A stretch of DNA of 64,000 nucleotides from DASUPK01 sp963743575 (GCA_963743575.1 CAVUQC010000007.1:620001-684000), one strand, 5' to 3'. Positions 25,567-35,664 are shown, counted from the first letter of the stretch. Notes: generated by a model not told the origin, from the letters alone. Numbers and translations are program-made.

Positions 25567-26285
25567 GAGCGCCCAGGATCGCGGAGCTCTTTCTCCAGGC
25601 GCGCCCGGCGGCGTCTCATGATCCGGGCGCGAACGCCGGTGGAGACGTGCATCGCCAGCAGCAGCACGCGGTCGAAGGCGTCGAACGCCCTCGTCCATCG
25701 CTCCGGAGACATCGTCCCCTCGAGGCGGTCCACGCCGCCGGCGACCCCGCGCATGTTGAGCGAGATGTTGACTCCGAACGGAAGCGGCGAGAAGGATGCG
25801 TCCGCGACCGGGATCTCGGCGAACCGGTCGACCTTCTTGATCTCGCCAAAGCCGGCCTCCCGCATCAGATGCGCGAGCCAGGGCTCTGTGAAGCCGGTCT
25901 TGTGGAAGTCGTACTCGTCCTTCTGCCCACCGTAGATCGCGCCGATCCAGGGGGCGTTCGGCGGCGTGAACCATCCCTTCCGCGACGCCAGGACCGAGGC
26001 GATCGCCTCCAGGTCGGGGACCGCAATCAGCAGGGACCCCCCAGGGTGAAGCACGCGTCGCCACTCGGCGAGCATCGGCGGCACGCGGTCGGTCGGGAAG
26101 TGCTCGAGCAGATGGCTGGCGTAGACGAGGTCGGCCGCGCCGTCGTCGAAGGGCAGGCGCTCACCGATGTCGGCGACGACATCGACTCCCGGGGCGTCCC
26201 CGAGCGCGTCCACGTTGACGAAGCCCGGGATGGGTGTCGTCCCGGAGCCGAGGTTCAGGCGCAGTCCGCTCACTACCCTGCGCAC
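25563..26285 (-). CDS. SAM-dependent methyltransferase (class I)
   Basis: The protein (240 aa) starts with LRLNLGSGTTPIPGFVNVDA, the motif I form common in sugar-cluster methyltransferases. VDVVADIGERLPFDDGAADLVYASHLLEHF covers motifs II and III, in separate strands, and RRVLHPGGSLLIAVPD is the post-motif. The C-terminal tail is strongly basic (RRRRARLEKEL). It heads a three-gene minus-strand operon with two glycosyltransferases. The start could be slightly downstream, at the Val of VSGLRLN. Confidence 0.78.
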   Translation of the reverse strand: MRRVVSGLRLNLGSGTTPIPGFVNVDALGDAPGVDVVADIGERLPFDDGAADLVYASHLLEHFPTDRVPPMLAEWRRVLHPGGSLLIAVPDLEAIASVLASRKGWFTPPNAPWIGAIYGGQKDEYDFHKTGFTEPWLAHLMREAGFGEIKKVDRFAEIPVADASFSPLPFGVNISLNMRGVAGGVDRLEGTMSPERWTRAFDAFDRVLLLAMHVSTGVRARIMRRRRARLEKELRDPGRS

Positions 26286-26314
26286 CCCACGGCCCAGAGC
26301 GCCGCGGCCACGGC

Positions 26315-27487
26315 ATGGCTCTGAGAATCCTGCACTGCGTCGAGTTCTACCACCCGAGTCCGGGGGGAGCCCAGGCCGTGGTCAGGAACGTCTCCCGAGA
26401 GCTCGTCCGGCGTGGCCATGAGGTCACGGTGGCGACGACCCGCCTGCCCCACCGGCACGAGGCCGAGCTGGATGGGGCGCGGATCGAGGAGTTCGAGGTC
26501 TCCGGGAACGCTGTCCGGGGCATGTCGGGAGAGGTCGACCGCTACCGCTCCTTCGTGGTGGACGGCGGCTTCGACGTGGTCATGACCTACGCGGCCCAGC
26601 AATGGACGACGGACGCCCTGCTCGAGGTGGTCGACCGGGTCCCGGCGGGGACGGTCCTGGCCCCGTGCGGCTTCTCGGGGCTCACCGATCCTGCCTACGA
26701 GGACTACTTCGCGACCCTGCCGGCGGCGCTCCGGGGCTTCGACGAGCTGATCTTCCACTCCGGCGCCTACCAGGACATCGAGTTCGCCCGCCGGGCCGGG
26801 CTGGAGAACCTGAACGTGGTCCCGAACGGCGCAAGCCGTGAGGAGTTCGAGGGAACGGAATCGGATTTCCGAGAGCGGCGCGGGATCGATCCGGCCGAGC
26901 CCCTCCTGCTCACCGTCGGGCCGCACAACTGGCGCAAGGGACACGCCCTGGCGATTGAGGGCTTTCGGCGGGCGGACACCGGCGGCGGCACCCTGGTCGT
27001 GATCGGCAACAGGCCGCTGCGCGCCGGCTGCCAGTGGGACTGCCGGCGCCGCGCACTCACGTCCCGGATCGGGACCGCGGGCCGCAAGCGGGTGAGGATC
27101 CTCGACGTCCCGCGAGCCGAGGTGATCGCCGCCTACGCCGCGGCCGATCTCTTCGTCTTCGGCTCTCAGGTCGAATGCTCGCCGCTGGTGCTGTTCGAGG
27201 CGGTCGCCTCGGGAACGCCGTTCGTGAGCACCACCGCCGGCAACGCAGAGGAGATCGCCGAGTGGACCGGGGGCGGCGTGGTCGTCCCCTCGGTCAGGGA
27301 GAACGGGCTGACCAGCGCGAGCCCGGACGACCTCGCCTCCGAGGTCGGCAGGTTGTGGAACGACGAGGACGAGCGCTCGCGGCTCGCGGCGAGCGGACGC
27401 TCGCGCTGGCTCGAGGAGTTCACCTGGGATGCGATCGCCGAGCACTACGAGGCGGTCTATGAGCGCGCGGCGGCCGAGTCCGGCTGA
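26315..27487 (+). CDS. GT4-type glycosyltransferase
   Basis: The GT-B protein (390 aa) opens LRILHCVEFYHPSPGGAQAVVRNVSRELV and has VVPNGASREEFEGTE in the linker. The donor domain has LLTVGPHNWRKGHALAIEGF and then an unusual Cys-containing stretch (RAGCQWDCRRRAL). The conserved FGSQVECSPLVLFEAVASG closes it, with the first glutamate of the E-x7-E motif in VEC. The start at 26315 begins the GT4-like sequence; a TACCCT -10-like box lies about 35 bases earlier. The 3' end overlaps the convergent FkbM gene by 31 bases. Confidence 0.8.
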   Translation: MALRILHCVEFYHPSPGGAQAVVRNVSRELVRRGHEVTVATTRLPHRHEAELDGARIEEFEVSGNAVRGMSGEVDRYRSFVVDGGFDVVMTYAAQQWTTDALLEVVDRVPAGTVLAPCGFSGLTDPAYEDYFATLPAALRGFDELIFHSGAYQDIEFARRAGLENLNVVPNGASREEFEGTESDFRERRGIDPAEPLLLTVGPHNWRKGHALAIEGFRRADTGGGTLVVIGNRPLRAGCQWDCRRRALTSRIGTAGRKRVRILDVPRAEVIAAYAAADLFVFGSQVECSPLVLFEAVASGTPFVSTTAGNAEEIAEWTGGGVVVPSVRENGLTSASPDDLASEVGRLWNDEDERSRLAASGRSRWLEEFTWDAIAEHYEAVYERAAAESG

Positions 27488-28242
27488 GCGAGCCGCAGTA
27501 CGGACGCGCGGCGCGAGGCCCGGAACCCGGCCGGCGGGTGGATCTCCCCGGCGATGTCCTCGGCGAAGATCACGTTGACCCGGGAGAGCAGCTCGGGAGA
27601 GGCCGCTGCGAGCGTCCGGGCCTCGACGCCCTCCGTGTCGAGCTTGAGCACGTCGATCCTGCTCTCCTCCTCGAGCACCTCCCGCAGCACCTCGTCGATG
27701 TGCCGGACGCGAACGGTGATGGACTCGGCGTGGCGGGGCCCGAGCCCGCCATAGCGGCCGGTCGGCTCGATCGTGAAGTTCTCCTCGCCGTCGCGATCCG
27801 CGACCGCTGCTTCGTCCAGGCGCCAGCGCTCCTGGAAGGAGGCGAGGTTCTCGCGCAGGCGCTCGGTGTTCCGCGGCACCGGCTCGAACAGCCAGACCCT
27901 CGCCCGCTCCGAGCGGGTCAGGAAGTAGAGCGCAGAGATCCCGATGTTCGATCCAATGTCGACGATCACCTCGGCCTCATCGGAGACCCGGTAGTCCTCC
28001 CGGCAGAAGATCTCGTTGACGGTGATCATGTCGTGGTGGCTGTGAAGGGTCGGGGCCACCATGCCGAGTGGAGTGCGGACCTCGCAACGGTACGGATAGG
28101 TCCCGCCCGGTGTGAAGTAGCGGCGCGCGCCGTCGGCCGGATGGCGGTAGCGGCGCGGCATCCGGGTCAGTGCCACCCAGTTCGACGGGCGGACGGCCTC
28201 GCGGGCGATGAAGCCAAGCGGCCGGTCGCCGAGCGGGCTCAC
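27457..28242 (-). CDS. FkbM family methyltransferase
   Basis: A 261-residue SAM-dependent methyltransferase. VIVDIGSNIGISALYFL is motif I, RVWLFEPVPRNTERLREN the acidic strand, and IDVLKLDTEGVEARTLAAA the FkbM signature segment. The N-terminal 70 residues form a family-typical lead-in with HSHHDMITVNEIF. Its start overlaps the stop of the GT4 gene at 28239 (ATGA-type, four bases), so it follows that gene in a two-gene minus-strand operon. A sugar hydroxyl is the likely acceptor. Confidence 0.8.
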   Translation of the reverse strand: MSPLGDRPLGFIAREAVRPSNWVALTRMPRRYRHPADGARRYFTPGGTYPYRCEVRTPLGMVAPTLHSHHDMITVNEIFCREDYRVSDEAEVIVDIGSNIGISALYFLTRSERARVWLFEPVPRNTERLRENLASFQERWRLDEAAVADRDGEENFTIEPTGRYGGLGPRHAESITVRVRHIDEVLREVLEEESRIDVLKLDTEGVEARTLAAASPELLSRVNVIFAEDIAGEIHPPAGFRASRRASVLRLAQPDSAAARS

Positions 28243-29414
28243 GCCGGCTCCGGCAGCGACCCGTAGGAGGCCTCGACCTCGGCGAGCGACTTCTCGATCG
28301 AGAGCTCCTCCCGGCGCTCGCGGTACCAGTCGAGTGAGGAGGCGCGGAGGCCGGAGCCCCCCTGGACGGCCCTGACGATCGCGTCGGCCATCGCTCCCAC
28401 CTCCGCCGACTCGACGACGAAGCCGTTGACGCCGTCGTCGACCAGCTCTGTCCCCGCGTTCTCGGACCCCCGGACGACGATCGCCGGCGTCCCCAGGGAG
28501 ACCGCCTCGACGACCACCATGCCGTAGCCCTCCCGCTCGGAGGGATGGAGCAGGCAGGATGCCGCGGCGACCCGGCGCATGAGCTCGGCGTGGTCGACCC
28601 GCCCGGCCAGCTCGACCTCCTGCTCGAGGCCCAGGTCGCGGATGCGCGTCCGAGTCGCTTCGAAGTCGGGGCCGTCGCCGAGGATCACGCCGCGGAGGCC
28701 CGGGACCCGCTCGCGGGCGGCGGCAATCGCGGCCGGGATCTCCGGCACGCGCTTCTCCGGGATGTGTCGCCCGGCGGAGATCACCAGCGGCGGCTCGGGC
28801 TCAACCGCCGCCTCGTCGCGAGAGCGGGACTCGGCCCAGTCATCGCCCGCGTACTCGCCGGTCAGCCTCAGGATGGGGGCCCTGTGGCCGTACTCGCGCA
28901 GGCGATCCTCGGCGAGCCGCGAGAAGGTGAAGCTCCGGTCGGGAAGGCGCAGACAGAGACGTTCGATGGCGAAGCCGATCCGCCCGGCCACAGGCCCCAG
29001 GTAGGAGCGCCAGTAATCGCGTCCCCAGACCTCGTGCCAGTCGACGATCAGCGGCGCGGATGAGCGAGAGAGCCGGAGCGCCAGCCTCGCCCCGATCACC
29101 TGGAAGTAGGGGAACGAGGCGGTGTGGACAGCGTCGTAGCGGCGTCCGTGGCGGAGCAGATGCCAGAAGACCCCCAGGCCAAACCTGATCGGCGGCCAGA
29201 TGCGCCTGCGCCCGGAGCGCGTGTAGAGGCGGCTCGCGGGCGAGACGGCAAGCGTCTCGAACGAGGTTCCCGGCCCCTCCGCCCCCCACTGCCTCCGGGT
29301 CAGGTAGGTGACCGACTTCCTCTCGCCGAGCCGCTCGGCGAGATTGCGGTACCAGCGCTCGGCCCCTCCGACGGTGTTGGGAAAGAGGCAGTCGTAGACG
29401 ATCGCGATCTTCAT
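28239..29414 (-). CDS. GT4-type glycosyltransferase
   Basis: The protein (391 aa) begins MKIAIVYDCLFPNTVGGAERWYRNLAERL. The acceptor domain includes LIVDWHEVWGRDYWRSYLG and the donor domain VISAGRHIPEKRVPEIPAAI, VELAGRVDHAELMRRVA and HPSEREGYGMVVVEAVSLG, which holds the E-x7-E catalytic/donor motif. The start at 29414 is where GT4 similarity begins, and a TACCGT -10 box lies 8 bases before it. It forms an operon with the following FkbM methyltransferase. Confidence 0.83.
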   Translation of the reverse strand: MKIAIVYDCLFPNTVGGAERWYRNLAERLGERKSVTYLTRRQWGAEGPGTSFETLAVSPASRLYTRSGRRRIWPPIRFGLGVFWHLLRHGRRYDAVHTASFPYFQVIGARLALRLSRSSAPLIVDWHEVWGRDYWRSYLGPVAGRIGFAIERLCLRLPDRSFTFSRLAEDRLREYGHRAPILRLTGEYAGDDWAESRSRDEAAVEPEPPLVISAGRHIPEKRVPEIPAAIAAARERVPGLRGVILGDGPDFEATRTRIRDLGLEQEVELAGRVDHAELMRRVAAASCLLHPSEREGYGMVVVEAVSLGTPAIVVRGSENAGTELVDDGVNGFVVESAEVGAMADAIVRAVQGGSGLRASSLDWYRERREELSIEKSLAEVEASYGSLPEPA

Positions 29415-29422
29415 CGGGCGCG

Positions 29423-29428
29423 ACGGTA
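29423..29428 (-). promoter_or_regulatory. -10 element, leaderless type, for the 29414 GT4 gene
   Basis: TACCGT on the minus strand, 8 bases before the ATG. Confidence 0.4.
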
Positions 29429-29440
29429 CCCGGCTTCGCT

Positions 29441-29446
29441 TAGTCT
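29441..29446 (+). promoter_or_regulatory. -10 element for the HAD-hydrolase gene
   Basis: TAGTCT, 32 bases before the ATG at 29479. The implied short leader carries a GGAAGG ribosome site about 10 bases before the start, so this gene is not leaderless. It is divergent from the 29414 promoter. Confidence 0.35.
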
Positions 29447-29478
29447 CAGCGCCCGGCACGCCGGAAGGCACCGCGTCC

Positions 29479-30188
29479 ATGGACCCACTCGCCATCCTCT
29501 TCGACATAGACGGCACCCTGATCAACACGGGAGGCGCCGGAGCGGACTCCTGGCGGCTCGCCTTCGATGACCTCTACGGTATCCCGGCCGACATCGGCAA
29601 GTTCACCGACATGGGCATGACCGATCCCACGGTCGGGCGAAAGACCTTCGAGGCGGTCCTGAAGAGAGAGCCGGAGCGCAGAGAGTTCACGCGACTGCTC
29701 GAGAAGCGCAATTTCTATCTCCACCAGAGCGTCCAGGAGTCGAAGGGCTACGAGGTCCTGCCCGGCGTCGACGAGCTCCTCCCCGAGCTGATCGACGAGG
29801 GATATCTGCTCGGCATCGTCACCGGCAACGTCGAGGCGGCCGCACACATCAAGCTGCATCGAGCCAATCTCAACAGGTTCTTCTCGTTCGGCGGCTATGG
29901 CTCGGATTCGAACGAGCGCGGCGAGGTCACCAGGATCGCCCTGAAGCGCGCCAGCCAGGTCTACGGGGAGGAGGTCGCGCACGACCGTGCGTTCAGCGTC
30001 GGCGACACCCCCCTCGACGTGACCGGCGCCCATGCGGCCGGGATCGAATGCGTCGGCGTCGGCAGCCACCACTACAACGCCGACCAGCTCCGCGAAGCCG
30101 GGGCCGACTACGCGATCAGCTCGCTGACGGAGGGCCTGCCACCACTGAAGGGGGCTCCCCCGCCGAGCAGCGAACCGGGGGACCGAAG

Positions 30189-30192
<4 letters not shown>
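29479..30192 (+). CDS. HAD-superfamily hydrolase (phosphoglycolate phosphatase-like)
   Basis: A 237-residue soluble phosphatase. Motif I ILFDIDGTLINTGG supplies the nucleophilic Asp; motif II LLGIVTGNVE is near residue 113; the motif III Lys is probably in the KRASQVYG region; and motif IV VGDTPLDVTGAHAAG is near 175. An alpha-helical cap lies between motifs I and II, as in subfamily IA. In a glycan region it could dephosphorylate a sugar phosphate, though a general metabolic role is equally possible. Its stop overlaps that of the convergent gmd gene by four bases. Confidence 0.8.
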
Positions 30193-31223
<1,031 letters not shown>

Positions 31224-31280
31224 ATCCGGCGCGGAATGGTCGCAGAAGATGGCCGTTCACCTCCCCAAGAGGGCAGCGGT

Positions 31281-31286
31281 TAACCT
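31281..31286 (+). promoter_or_regulatory. -10 element, leaderless type, for the 31296 operon
   Basis: TAACCT 9 bases before the ATG of the first epimerase gene. Confidence 0.45.
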
Positions 31287-31295
31287 CGCCCCGAG

Positions 31296-32381
31296 ATGCG
31301 GGTCCTGATCACAGGAGGGGCGGGCTTCGTGGGTTCCAGCCTCGGTATCTCGCTGCGCGAGCGCCATCCCGACTGGGAGATCGTCGCCTACGACAACCTG
31401 CACCGGCGCGGCTCGGAGCTCAACCTGCCCCGCCTCGAGGAATCCGGCATCAGCTTCGCCAAGGGAGACGTCCGCGACCCGGACGAGCTGATGCGGACCA
31501 AGCCGATCGATGCGTTGATCGAGTGCTCGGCCGAGCCATCCGCTCTCGCCGGCACCGATGGAGAGACGGCCTACACGGTCCATACGAACCTGACCGGTGC
31601 ATACAACTGCCTCGAGCTCGCCCGCCGCGACGACGCCCAGCTCGTCTTCCTCTCGACCAGCCGCGTCTACCCCGTCCACTCGCAGCTCGAGCTGGCCTAC
31701 GAGGAGACCGAAACACGATTCGAGCTCTCCGACGGGCAGAGGATTTCCGGTGCGTCCCCGGCGGGGATCTCCGAGGACTTCCCGCTCGAGGGCTCCCGCA
31801 CCCTCTATGGCGCCACCAAGCTCGCCGCAGAGCTGCTGATCGCCGAGTACGCGGACGGTTTCGGCCTGCGGGCCGTGGTGGACCGCTGCGGCGTGATCGC
31901 CGGCCCCTGGCAGATGGGCAAGGTCGATCAGGGCGTCTTTGCGTTCTGGCTCTTCCACCACCACTTCGGTCTGCCGCTCAGCTACATCGGCTTCGGCGGG
32001 ACCGGAAAGCAGGTTCGCGACCTCCTGCATGTCGACGACTTGGTCGAGCTGGTCGACGAACAGCTCTCCGATCCGGGCGCCTGGGCCGGCTTCGTGGGCA
32101 ACGTCGGCGGTGGACGGGATCACAGCCTCTCGCTGCTGGAGACCACCGAGATCTGCCGCGAGCTCACCGGCAGCGAGGTCCCCATCGACAGCGTGCAGGA
32201 GACTCGCCCGGGCGACGTCCCGATCTTTCTCGCCGACTGCGCGAGGCTCTTCGAGCGCACCGCTTGGCGACCGAGTCGCGATCCCCGTCAGACCCTCTCC
32301 GACATCCATCGCTGGACAGCCGAGAACGAGGCCGGCCTGGCCCAGGCCCTGGACCTTGGCGCCACGGCGCGGGTGAGCTGA
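31296..32381 (+). CDS. NAD-dependent epimerase/dehydratase (CDP-paratose 2-epimerase-like)
   Basis: An extended SDR of 361 residues. VLITGGAGFVGSSLG is the coenzyme loop, VFLSTSRVYPVHS carries the catalytic Ser, YGATKLAAELL the Tyr/Lys pair. A long LSYIGFGGTGKQVRDLLHVDDLV matches the CDP-tyvelose/CDP-paratose epimerase group, split here by normal variation. The gene stop overlaps the next gene's ATG by one base, and the neighbour encodes a related SDR. Two sequential SDRs suggest steps of one rare-sugar pathway. CDP specificity is only inferred; no CDP-glucose synthase or dehydratase is visible in the window. Confidence 0.7.
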   Translation: MRVLITGGAGFVGSSLGISLRERHPDWEIVAYDNLHRRGSELNLPRLEESGISFAKGDVRDPDELMRTKPIDALIECSAEPSALAGTDGETAYTVHTNLTGAYNCLELARRDDAQLVFLSTSRVYPVHSQLELAYEETETRFELSDGQRISGASPAGISEDFPLEGSRTLYGATKLAAELLIAEYADGFGLRAVVDRCGVIAGPWQMGKVDQGVFAFWLFHHHFGLPLSYIGFGGTGKQVRDLLHVDDLVELVDEQLSDPGAWAGFVGNVGGGRDHSLSLLETTEICRELTGSEVPIDSVQETRPGDVPIFLADCARLFERTAWRPSRDPRQTLSDIHRWTAENEAGLAQALDLGATARVS

Positions 32382-33454
32382 TGGCGCTGGCGATCGTCAC
32401 GGGATCCGGCGGCCTGGTCGGATCGGACTCGGTCAGGCGCCTGGTCGAGAGTGGCTGGGAGGTGATCGGCCTGGAGAACGACATGCGGGCCCGCTTCTTC
32501 GGGTCCGACGCGTCGACCGCGCACATGACGGAGGAGCTCGTCCGGAGCTATCCGGAATTCACGGCGATCGACGCGGACATCCGCGACGGCGATGCGGTGC
32601 TCCGGGTCTTCGAGGAGAACGCCTCCCGCCTGGAGCTGGTGATCCACGCGGCCGCACAGCCCTCCCACGACTGGGCCGCGCGCGAGCCGCACACCGACTT
32701 CGGCGTGAACGCGGTGGGGACACTCAACCTGCTGGAGGCGACGCGGGCGACCAAGCCCGATGCCACCTTCGTGTTCATGTCGACGAACAAGGTCTACGGC
32801 GACACCCCCAACTCCCTGCCGCTCGAGGACCGGGGTTCGCGGCTGGAGCTGCCCGAGGACCACCCGTACTTCGGCGGGATCGACACCTCGATGTCGATCG
32901 ACCGCTCCACCCACTCCCTGTTCGGCGTGTCCAAGGCGGCCGCCGACCTGCTCGTCCAGGAATACGGGCGCTACTTCGACATGCCGACCGTCTGCCTCCG
33001 CTGCGGCTGCATCACCGGCCCCTCCCACGCCGGCGCGCGGCTGCATGGCTTCCTCGCCTACCTGATGAAGTGCGTGGTCACGGGCACTCGCTACACCGTC
33101 TACGGCTACGAGGGCAAGCAGGTCAGGGACAACATCGCCGCCTCCGATTTGGCCGAGGCGTTCCTGGAGTTCCACCGCTCACCGCGGGCGGCCGCGGTCT
33201 ACAACATGGGCGGCGGCCGGGAGTCGAACTGCTCGATGCTCGAGGCAATCGAGGCGTGCGAGCGGATCGCCGGGCGGGAGCTCGACTGGGAGCTCAGCTC
33301 CGAGGCGCGGATCGGCGACCACCGCTGGTGGATCAGCGACCTGGAGGAGTTCCGGCGCGACTATCCCGGTTGGAAGCTGACCCACGGGATCGAGTCGATC
33401 CTCCGGCAGATCCACGACGCCAACGCCGAGCGCTGGGCGAGCGCCCCCGTATGA
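32381..33454 (+). CDS. NAD-dependent epimerase/dehydratase (CDP-paratose 2-epimerase-like)
   Basis: The second extended SDR of the operon (357 aa). AIVTGSGGLVGSDSVRRL is the coenzyme loop with a Ser-Gly-Gly variant, FVFMSTNKVYGDTPNSLPL contains the active-site Ser and the NKVYGD.PN motif typical of CDP-tyvelose epimerases, and FGVSKAAADLL lacks the usual Tyr before Gly (Phe-Gly instead of Tyr-Gly at this alignment point). If that alignment is right, the catalytic Tyr is replaced, which would make the enzyme unusual. The ATG overlaps the previous stop (TGATG), and the next GT2 gene overlaps its end (ATGA). Confidence 0.7.
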   Translation: MALAIVTGSGGLVGSDSVRRLVESGWEVIGLENDMRARFFGSDASTAHMTEELVRSYPEFTAIDADIRDGDAVLRVFEENASRLELVIHAAAQPSHDWAAREPHTDFGVNAVGTLNLLEATRATKPDATFVFMSTNKVYGDTPNSLPLEDRGSRLELPEDHPYFGGIDTSMSIDRSTHSLFGVSKAAADLLVQEYGRYFDMPTVCLRCGCITGPSHAGARLHGFLAYLMKCVVTGTRYTVYGYEGKQVRDNIAASDLAEAFLEFHRSPRAAAVYNMGGGRESNCSMLEAIEACERIAGRELDWELSSEARIGDHRWWISDLEEFRRDYPGWKLTHGIESILRQIHDANAERWASAPV

Positions 33455-34305
33455 AGCTCTCGGTCGTGATCCCAGCCCGCAACGAGGCCGGTTCGATCTC
33501 GGCCTGCGTGAGCAGCACGACCGCGACCCTCAGCCAGGCCGGGATCGACCACGAGATCCTGGTGATCGATGACGCCAGCGTCGACGGCACGAGCGCGGTG
33601 GTGACTCAGCTCGCCGAGTCGAATGACCGGATCCGGTGCCACCGCTCGCACTACAGCCGCGGCTTCGGGCTCACCGTCCGGGCCGGTCTCGACGTCTTCG
33701 AGGGGGACGCCGTCGCGATCATGATGGCCGACGGCTCCGATGACCCGGCGGACCTGGTCCGATACCACCGGGTCCTCGAGGACGGCTTCGACTGCGCCTT
33801 CGGATCGCGCTTCATCGGCGGCCGCGGCCGGGTGAGCGACTACCCCCGCTTCAAGCTGATCCTCAACAGGCTGTTCAACTGGGGGATCCGGGTGCTCTTC
33901 CGGCACGGCTACGACGACACCACCAACGCCTTCAAGGCCTACCGGCGCGAGGTGATCGAGACGGTCCAGCCGCTCCTGGCCAACCAGTTCAACCTGACGG
34001 TGGAGATGCCGCTCAAGGCGATCGTCCGGGGCCACAGCTACGGCGTGGTCCCGATCTCCTGGCACGGGCGCAGCGAGGGGACGTCGAAGCTCGACCTGCG
34101 CGAGATGGGCAGCCGCTATGTCTTCATCGTCCTCTACGTCTTCCTGGAGCGCTACATGAGCCGCGGGGACTACCTGCGCCCGGGCACCGAGCCGGAATCA
34201 AGGCGCCATGTCATCCGCCTCCGCCCGGGGCTGCGTCCCCGTGGCGAGCAGCCCGAGGGCGCTAGCCCTCGTAGACGAAGGGGAGCCGACTCTCAACATC
34301 CTTGA
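33451..34305 (+). CDS. GT2 family glycosyltransferase (DPM1-like)
   Basis: A 284-residue GT-A enzyme: LSVVIPARNEAGSISACV, ILVIDDASVDGTSAVV, a DGSDDPAD metal-binding region near residue 92, and a conserved DDTTNAFKAYRREVIE followed by NLTVEMPLKAIVRGHS and a WHGRSEGTSKLDL segment. These features match polyprenol-phosphate sugar transferases that lack C-terminal membrane helices. The tail is Arg-rich, and its 3' end overlaps the convergent RfbC-like gene by 44 bases. It follows the two epimerases and may use their product. Confidence 0.78.
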   Translation: MKLSVVIPARNEAGSISACVSSTTATLSQAGIDHEILVIDDASVDGTSAVVTQLAESNDRIRCHRSHYSRGFGLTVRAGLDVFEGDAVAIMMADGSDDPADLVRYHRVLEDGFDCAFGSRFIGGRGRVSDYPRFKLILNRLFNWGIRVLFRHGYDDTTNAFKAYRREVIETVQPLLANQFNLTVEMPLKAIVRGHSYGVVPISWHGRSEGTSKLDLREMGSRYVFIVLYVFLERYMSRGDYLRPGTEPESRRHVIRLRPGLRPRGEQPEGASPRRRRGADSQHP

Positions 34306-34813
34306 GGAGCGGGGCCGCGGTGTCCCTCTCCGAAGGGGTCAGCTCGATGTCGGGCCACTCGATGCCGATGTCGGGATCGCGGTAGGAGATGCCGCTCTCG
34401 GTCTCGGGGTCGTAGTAGTCCGAGCACATGTAGATCACGTCCGCGACCTCGCTGGTGACGCAGAAGCCGTGGGCGAAGCCATCGGGGCAGTAGAGCTGGC
34501 GAAGGTTCTCGTCGTTGAGGGTGAATGCCTCCCATTCGCCGAAGGTGGGCGAGCCCTTCCTGATGTCGACGAGGACGTCGAGGATCTCGCCGCGCGCGCA
34601 GCGGACGTGCTTGGCCATGCCGGGCTGGAAGTGCATCCCGCGCACGATCCCTCGGGCCGAGCGCGAGTGGTTGTCCTGAACGAACTCGTCCGTGATGCCG
34701 AGCTCGGAGAAGACGTTTCGTCGATAGGTCTCGTGGAAGAACCCCCGCACGTCGGCGAAGACCTTCGGTTGCAGCAGGATCGGGCCCTCGAGCCGGGTCG
34801 GCAGCACCTCCAT
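34262..34813 (-). CDS. rfbC: dTDP-4-dehydrorhamnose 3,5-epimerase-like protein
   Basis: A cupin-fold epimerase of 183 residues: VFADVRGFFHETYRR near the start, QDNHSRSARGIVRGMHFQPG with the catalytic His, ILDVLVDIRKGSPTFGEWEA, and GFAHGFCVTSEVADVIYMCSDYY with the catalytic Tyr region. This is the full RfbC pattern, although no RfbA, RfbB or RfbD genes are seen here, so the substrate could be another nucleotide 4-keto sugar. The ATG at 34813 matches the family N-terminus; an earlier in-frame start would add an unlikely extension. Confidence 0.85.
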   Translation of the reverse strand: MEVLPTRLEGPILLQPKVFADVRGFFHETYRRNVFSELGITDEFVQDNHSRSARGIVRGMHFQPGMAKHVRCARGEILDVLVDIRKGSPTFGEWEAFTLNDENLRQLYCPDGFAHGFCVTSEVADVIYMCSDYYDPETESGISYRDPDIGIEWPDIELTPSERDTAAPLLKDVESRLPFVYEG

Positions 34814-34845
34814 GGGGGCGGGAATGATGCCATCTCGGTGGCGGC

Positions 34846-34851
34846 TAACCT
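34846..34851 (+). promoter_or_regulatory. -10 element for the 34864 GT2 gene
   Basis: TAACCT 12 bases before the ATG. The mRNA would have at most a few untranslated bases. Confidence 0.35.
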
Positions 34852-34863
34852 GCGCCCGCTCCA

Positions 34864-35664
34864 ATGCTCTCGGTCGTCACCCCCACCTACAACATGGCCC
34901 GGTACCTGCCGGACACGCTCGACAGCGTGGCAGCCCTGCGCACCCCGCACGAGCACATCGTCGTCGACGGCGACTCGGACGACGGCACGGTCGAGCTGCT
35001 CGAGGGACGCGAGGACCCGCATCTGACCTGGATCTCCGAGCCGGACTCAGGACAGACCAACGCCGTCAACAAGGGTCTCCGCATGGCGCAGGGCGACCTG
35101 CTCGCCTGGGTCAACGCCGACGATGCCTACATCCCGGATGTGGTGGACCGGGCACTCGACCGCTTCGAGCGCGATCCCGGCCTGGGCGCGATCTTCGGCG
35201 CGGTCAACTACGTCGACGAGCACGGCGAGATCTTCCGCACCCTGGTTCCGCCGAGGTTCAGCTGGCGCCGATACCTCTACTTCGGCGCCTTCGTCACCAC
35301 CCCGACGATCATCTGGCGCCGGGAGCTGATGGACCGGGCGGCCTCGCTCAACGAGGGCTACGTCGACGCGGCCGACTACGACTTCTACCTGCGGCTGCTG
35401 CGGGGGGTGCGCGTGGAGAGGATCGACGAGCCGGTCCTCAACTTCCGCTACCACCCGACCAGCAAGACGACCACGGACGTCTGGACCCAGCTCAACGAGG
35501 CGAAGGAGATCCGGCTGCGCTGGGTCCGCAATCCGCTCCAGCGCGGGATCATCCGCGGCTACGAGGGGACGCGGCGGGCGATCCTGCCGCGGATCTCCTC
35601 CTGGCCCCATCCCGAGCCCCGCGGCGTGGTCAAGTTGCTGCGGAGGATCGGCGCGCGTGGCTGA
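34864..35664 (+). CDS. GT2 family glycosyltransferase (WcaA-like)
   Basis: The protein (266 aa) starts directly with LSVVTPTYNMARYLPDTLDSV and has IVVDGDSDDGTVELL, SEPDSGQTNAVNKGLRMAQG and the site WVNADDAYIPDVVDRAL. EGYVDAADYDFYLRLLRG is the acceptor-side motif. The DSG.TDA.NKG pattern (here DSGQTNAVNKG) is typical of WcaA/GT2 enzymes of exopolysaccharide clusters. The 3' end overlaps the next gene by 8 bases. Confidence 0.82.
   Translation: MLSVVTPTYNMARYLPDTLDSVAALRTPHEHIVVDGDSDDGTVELLEGREDPHLTWISEPDSGQTNAVNKGLRMAQGDLLAWVNADDAYIPDVVDRALDRFERDPGLGAIFGAVNYVDEHGEIFRTLVPPRFSWRRYLYFGAFVTTPTIIWRRELMDRAASLNEGYVDAADYDFYLRLLRGVRVERIDEPVLNFRYHPTSKTTTDVWTQLNEAKEIRLRWVRNPLQRGIIRGYEGTRRAILPRISSWPHPEPRGVVKLLRRIGARG

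Noticed and set aside
34262..34813. Complete dTDP-rhamnose pathway
   Set aside because: Only an RfbC-like epimerase is present; no RfbA, RfbB or RfbD homologue was seen in the window.
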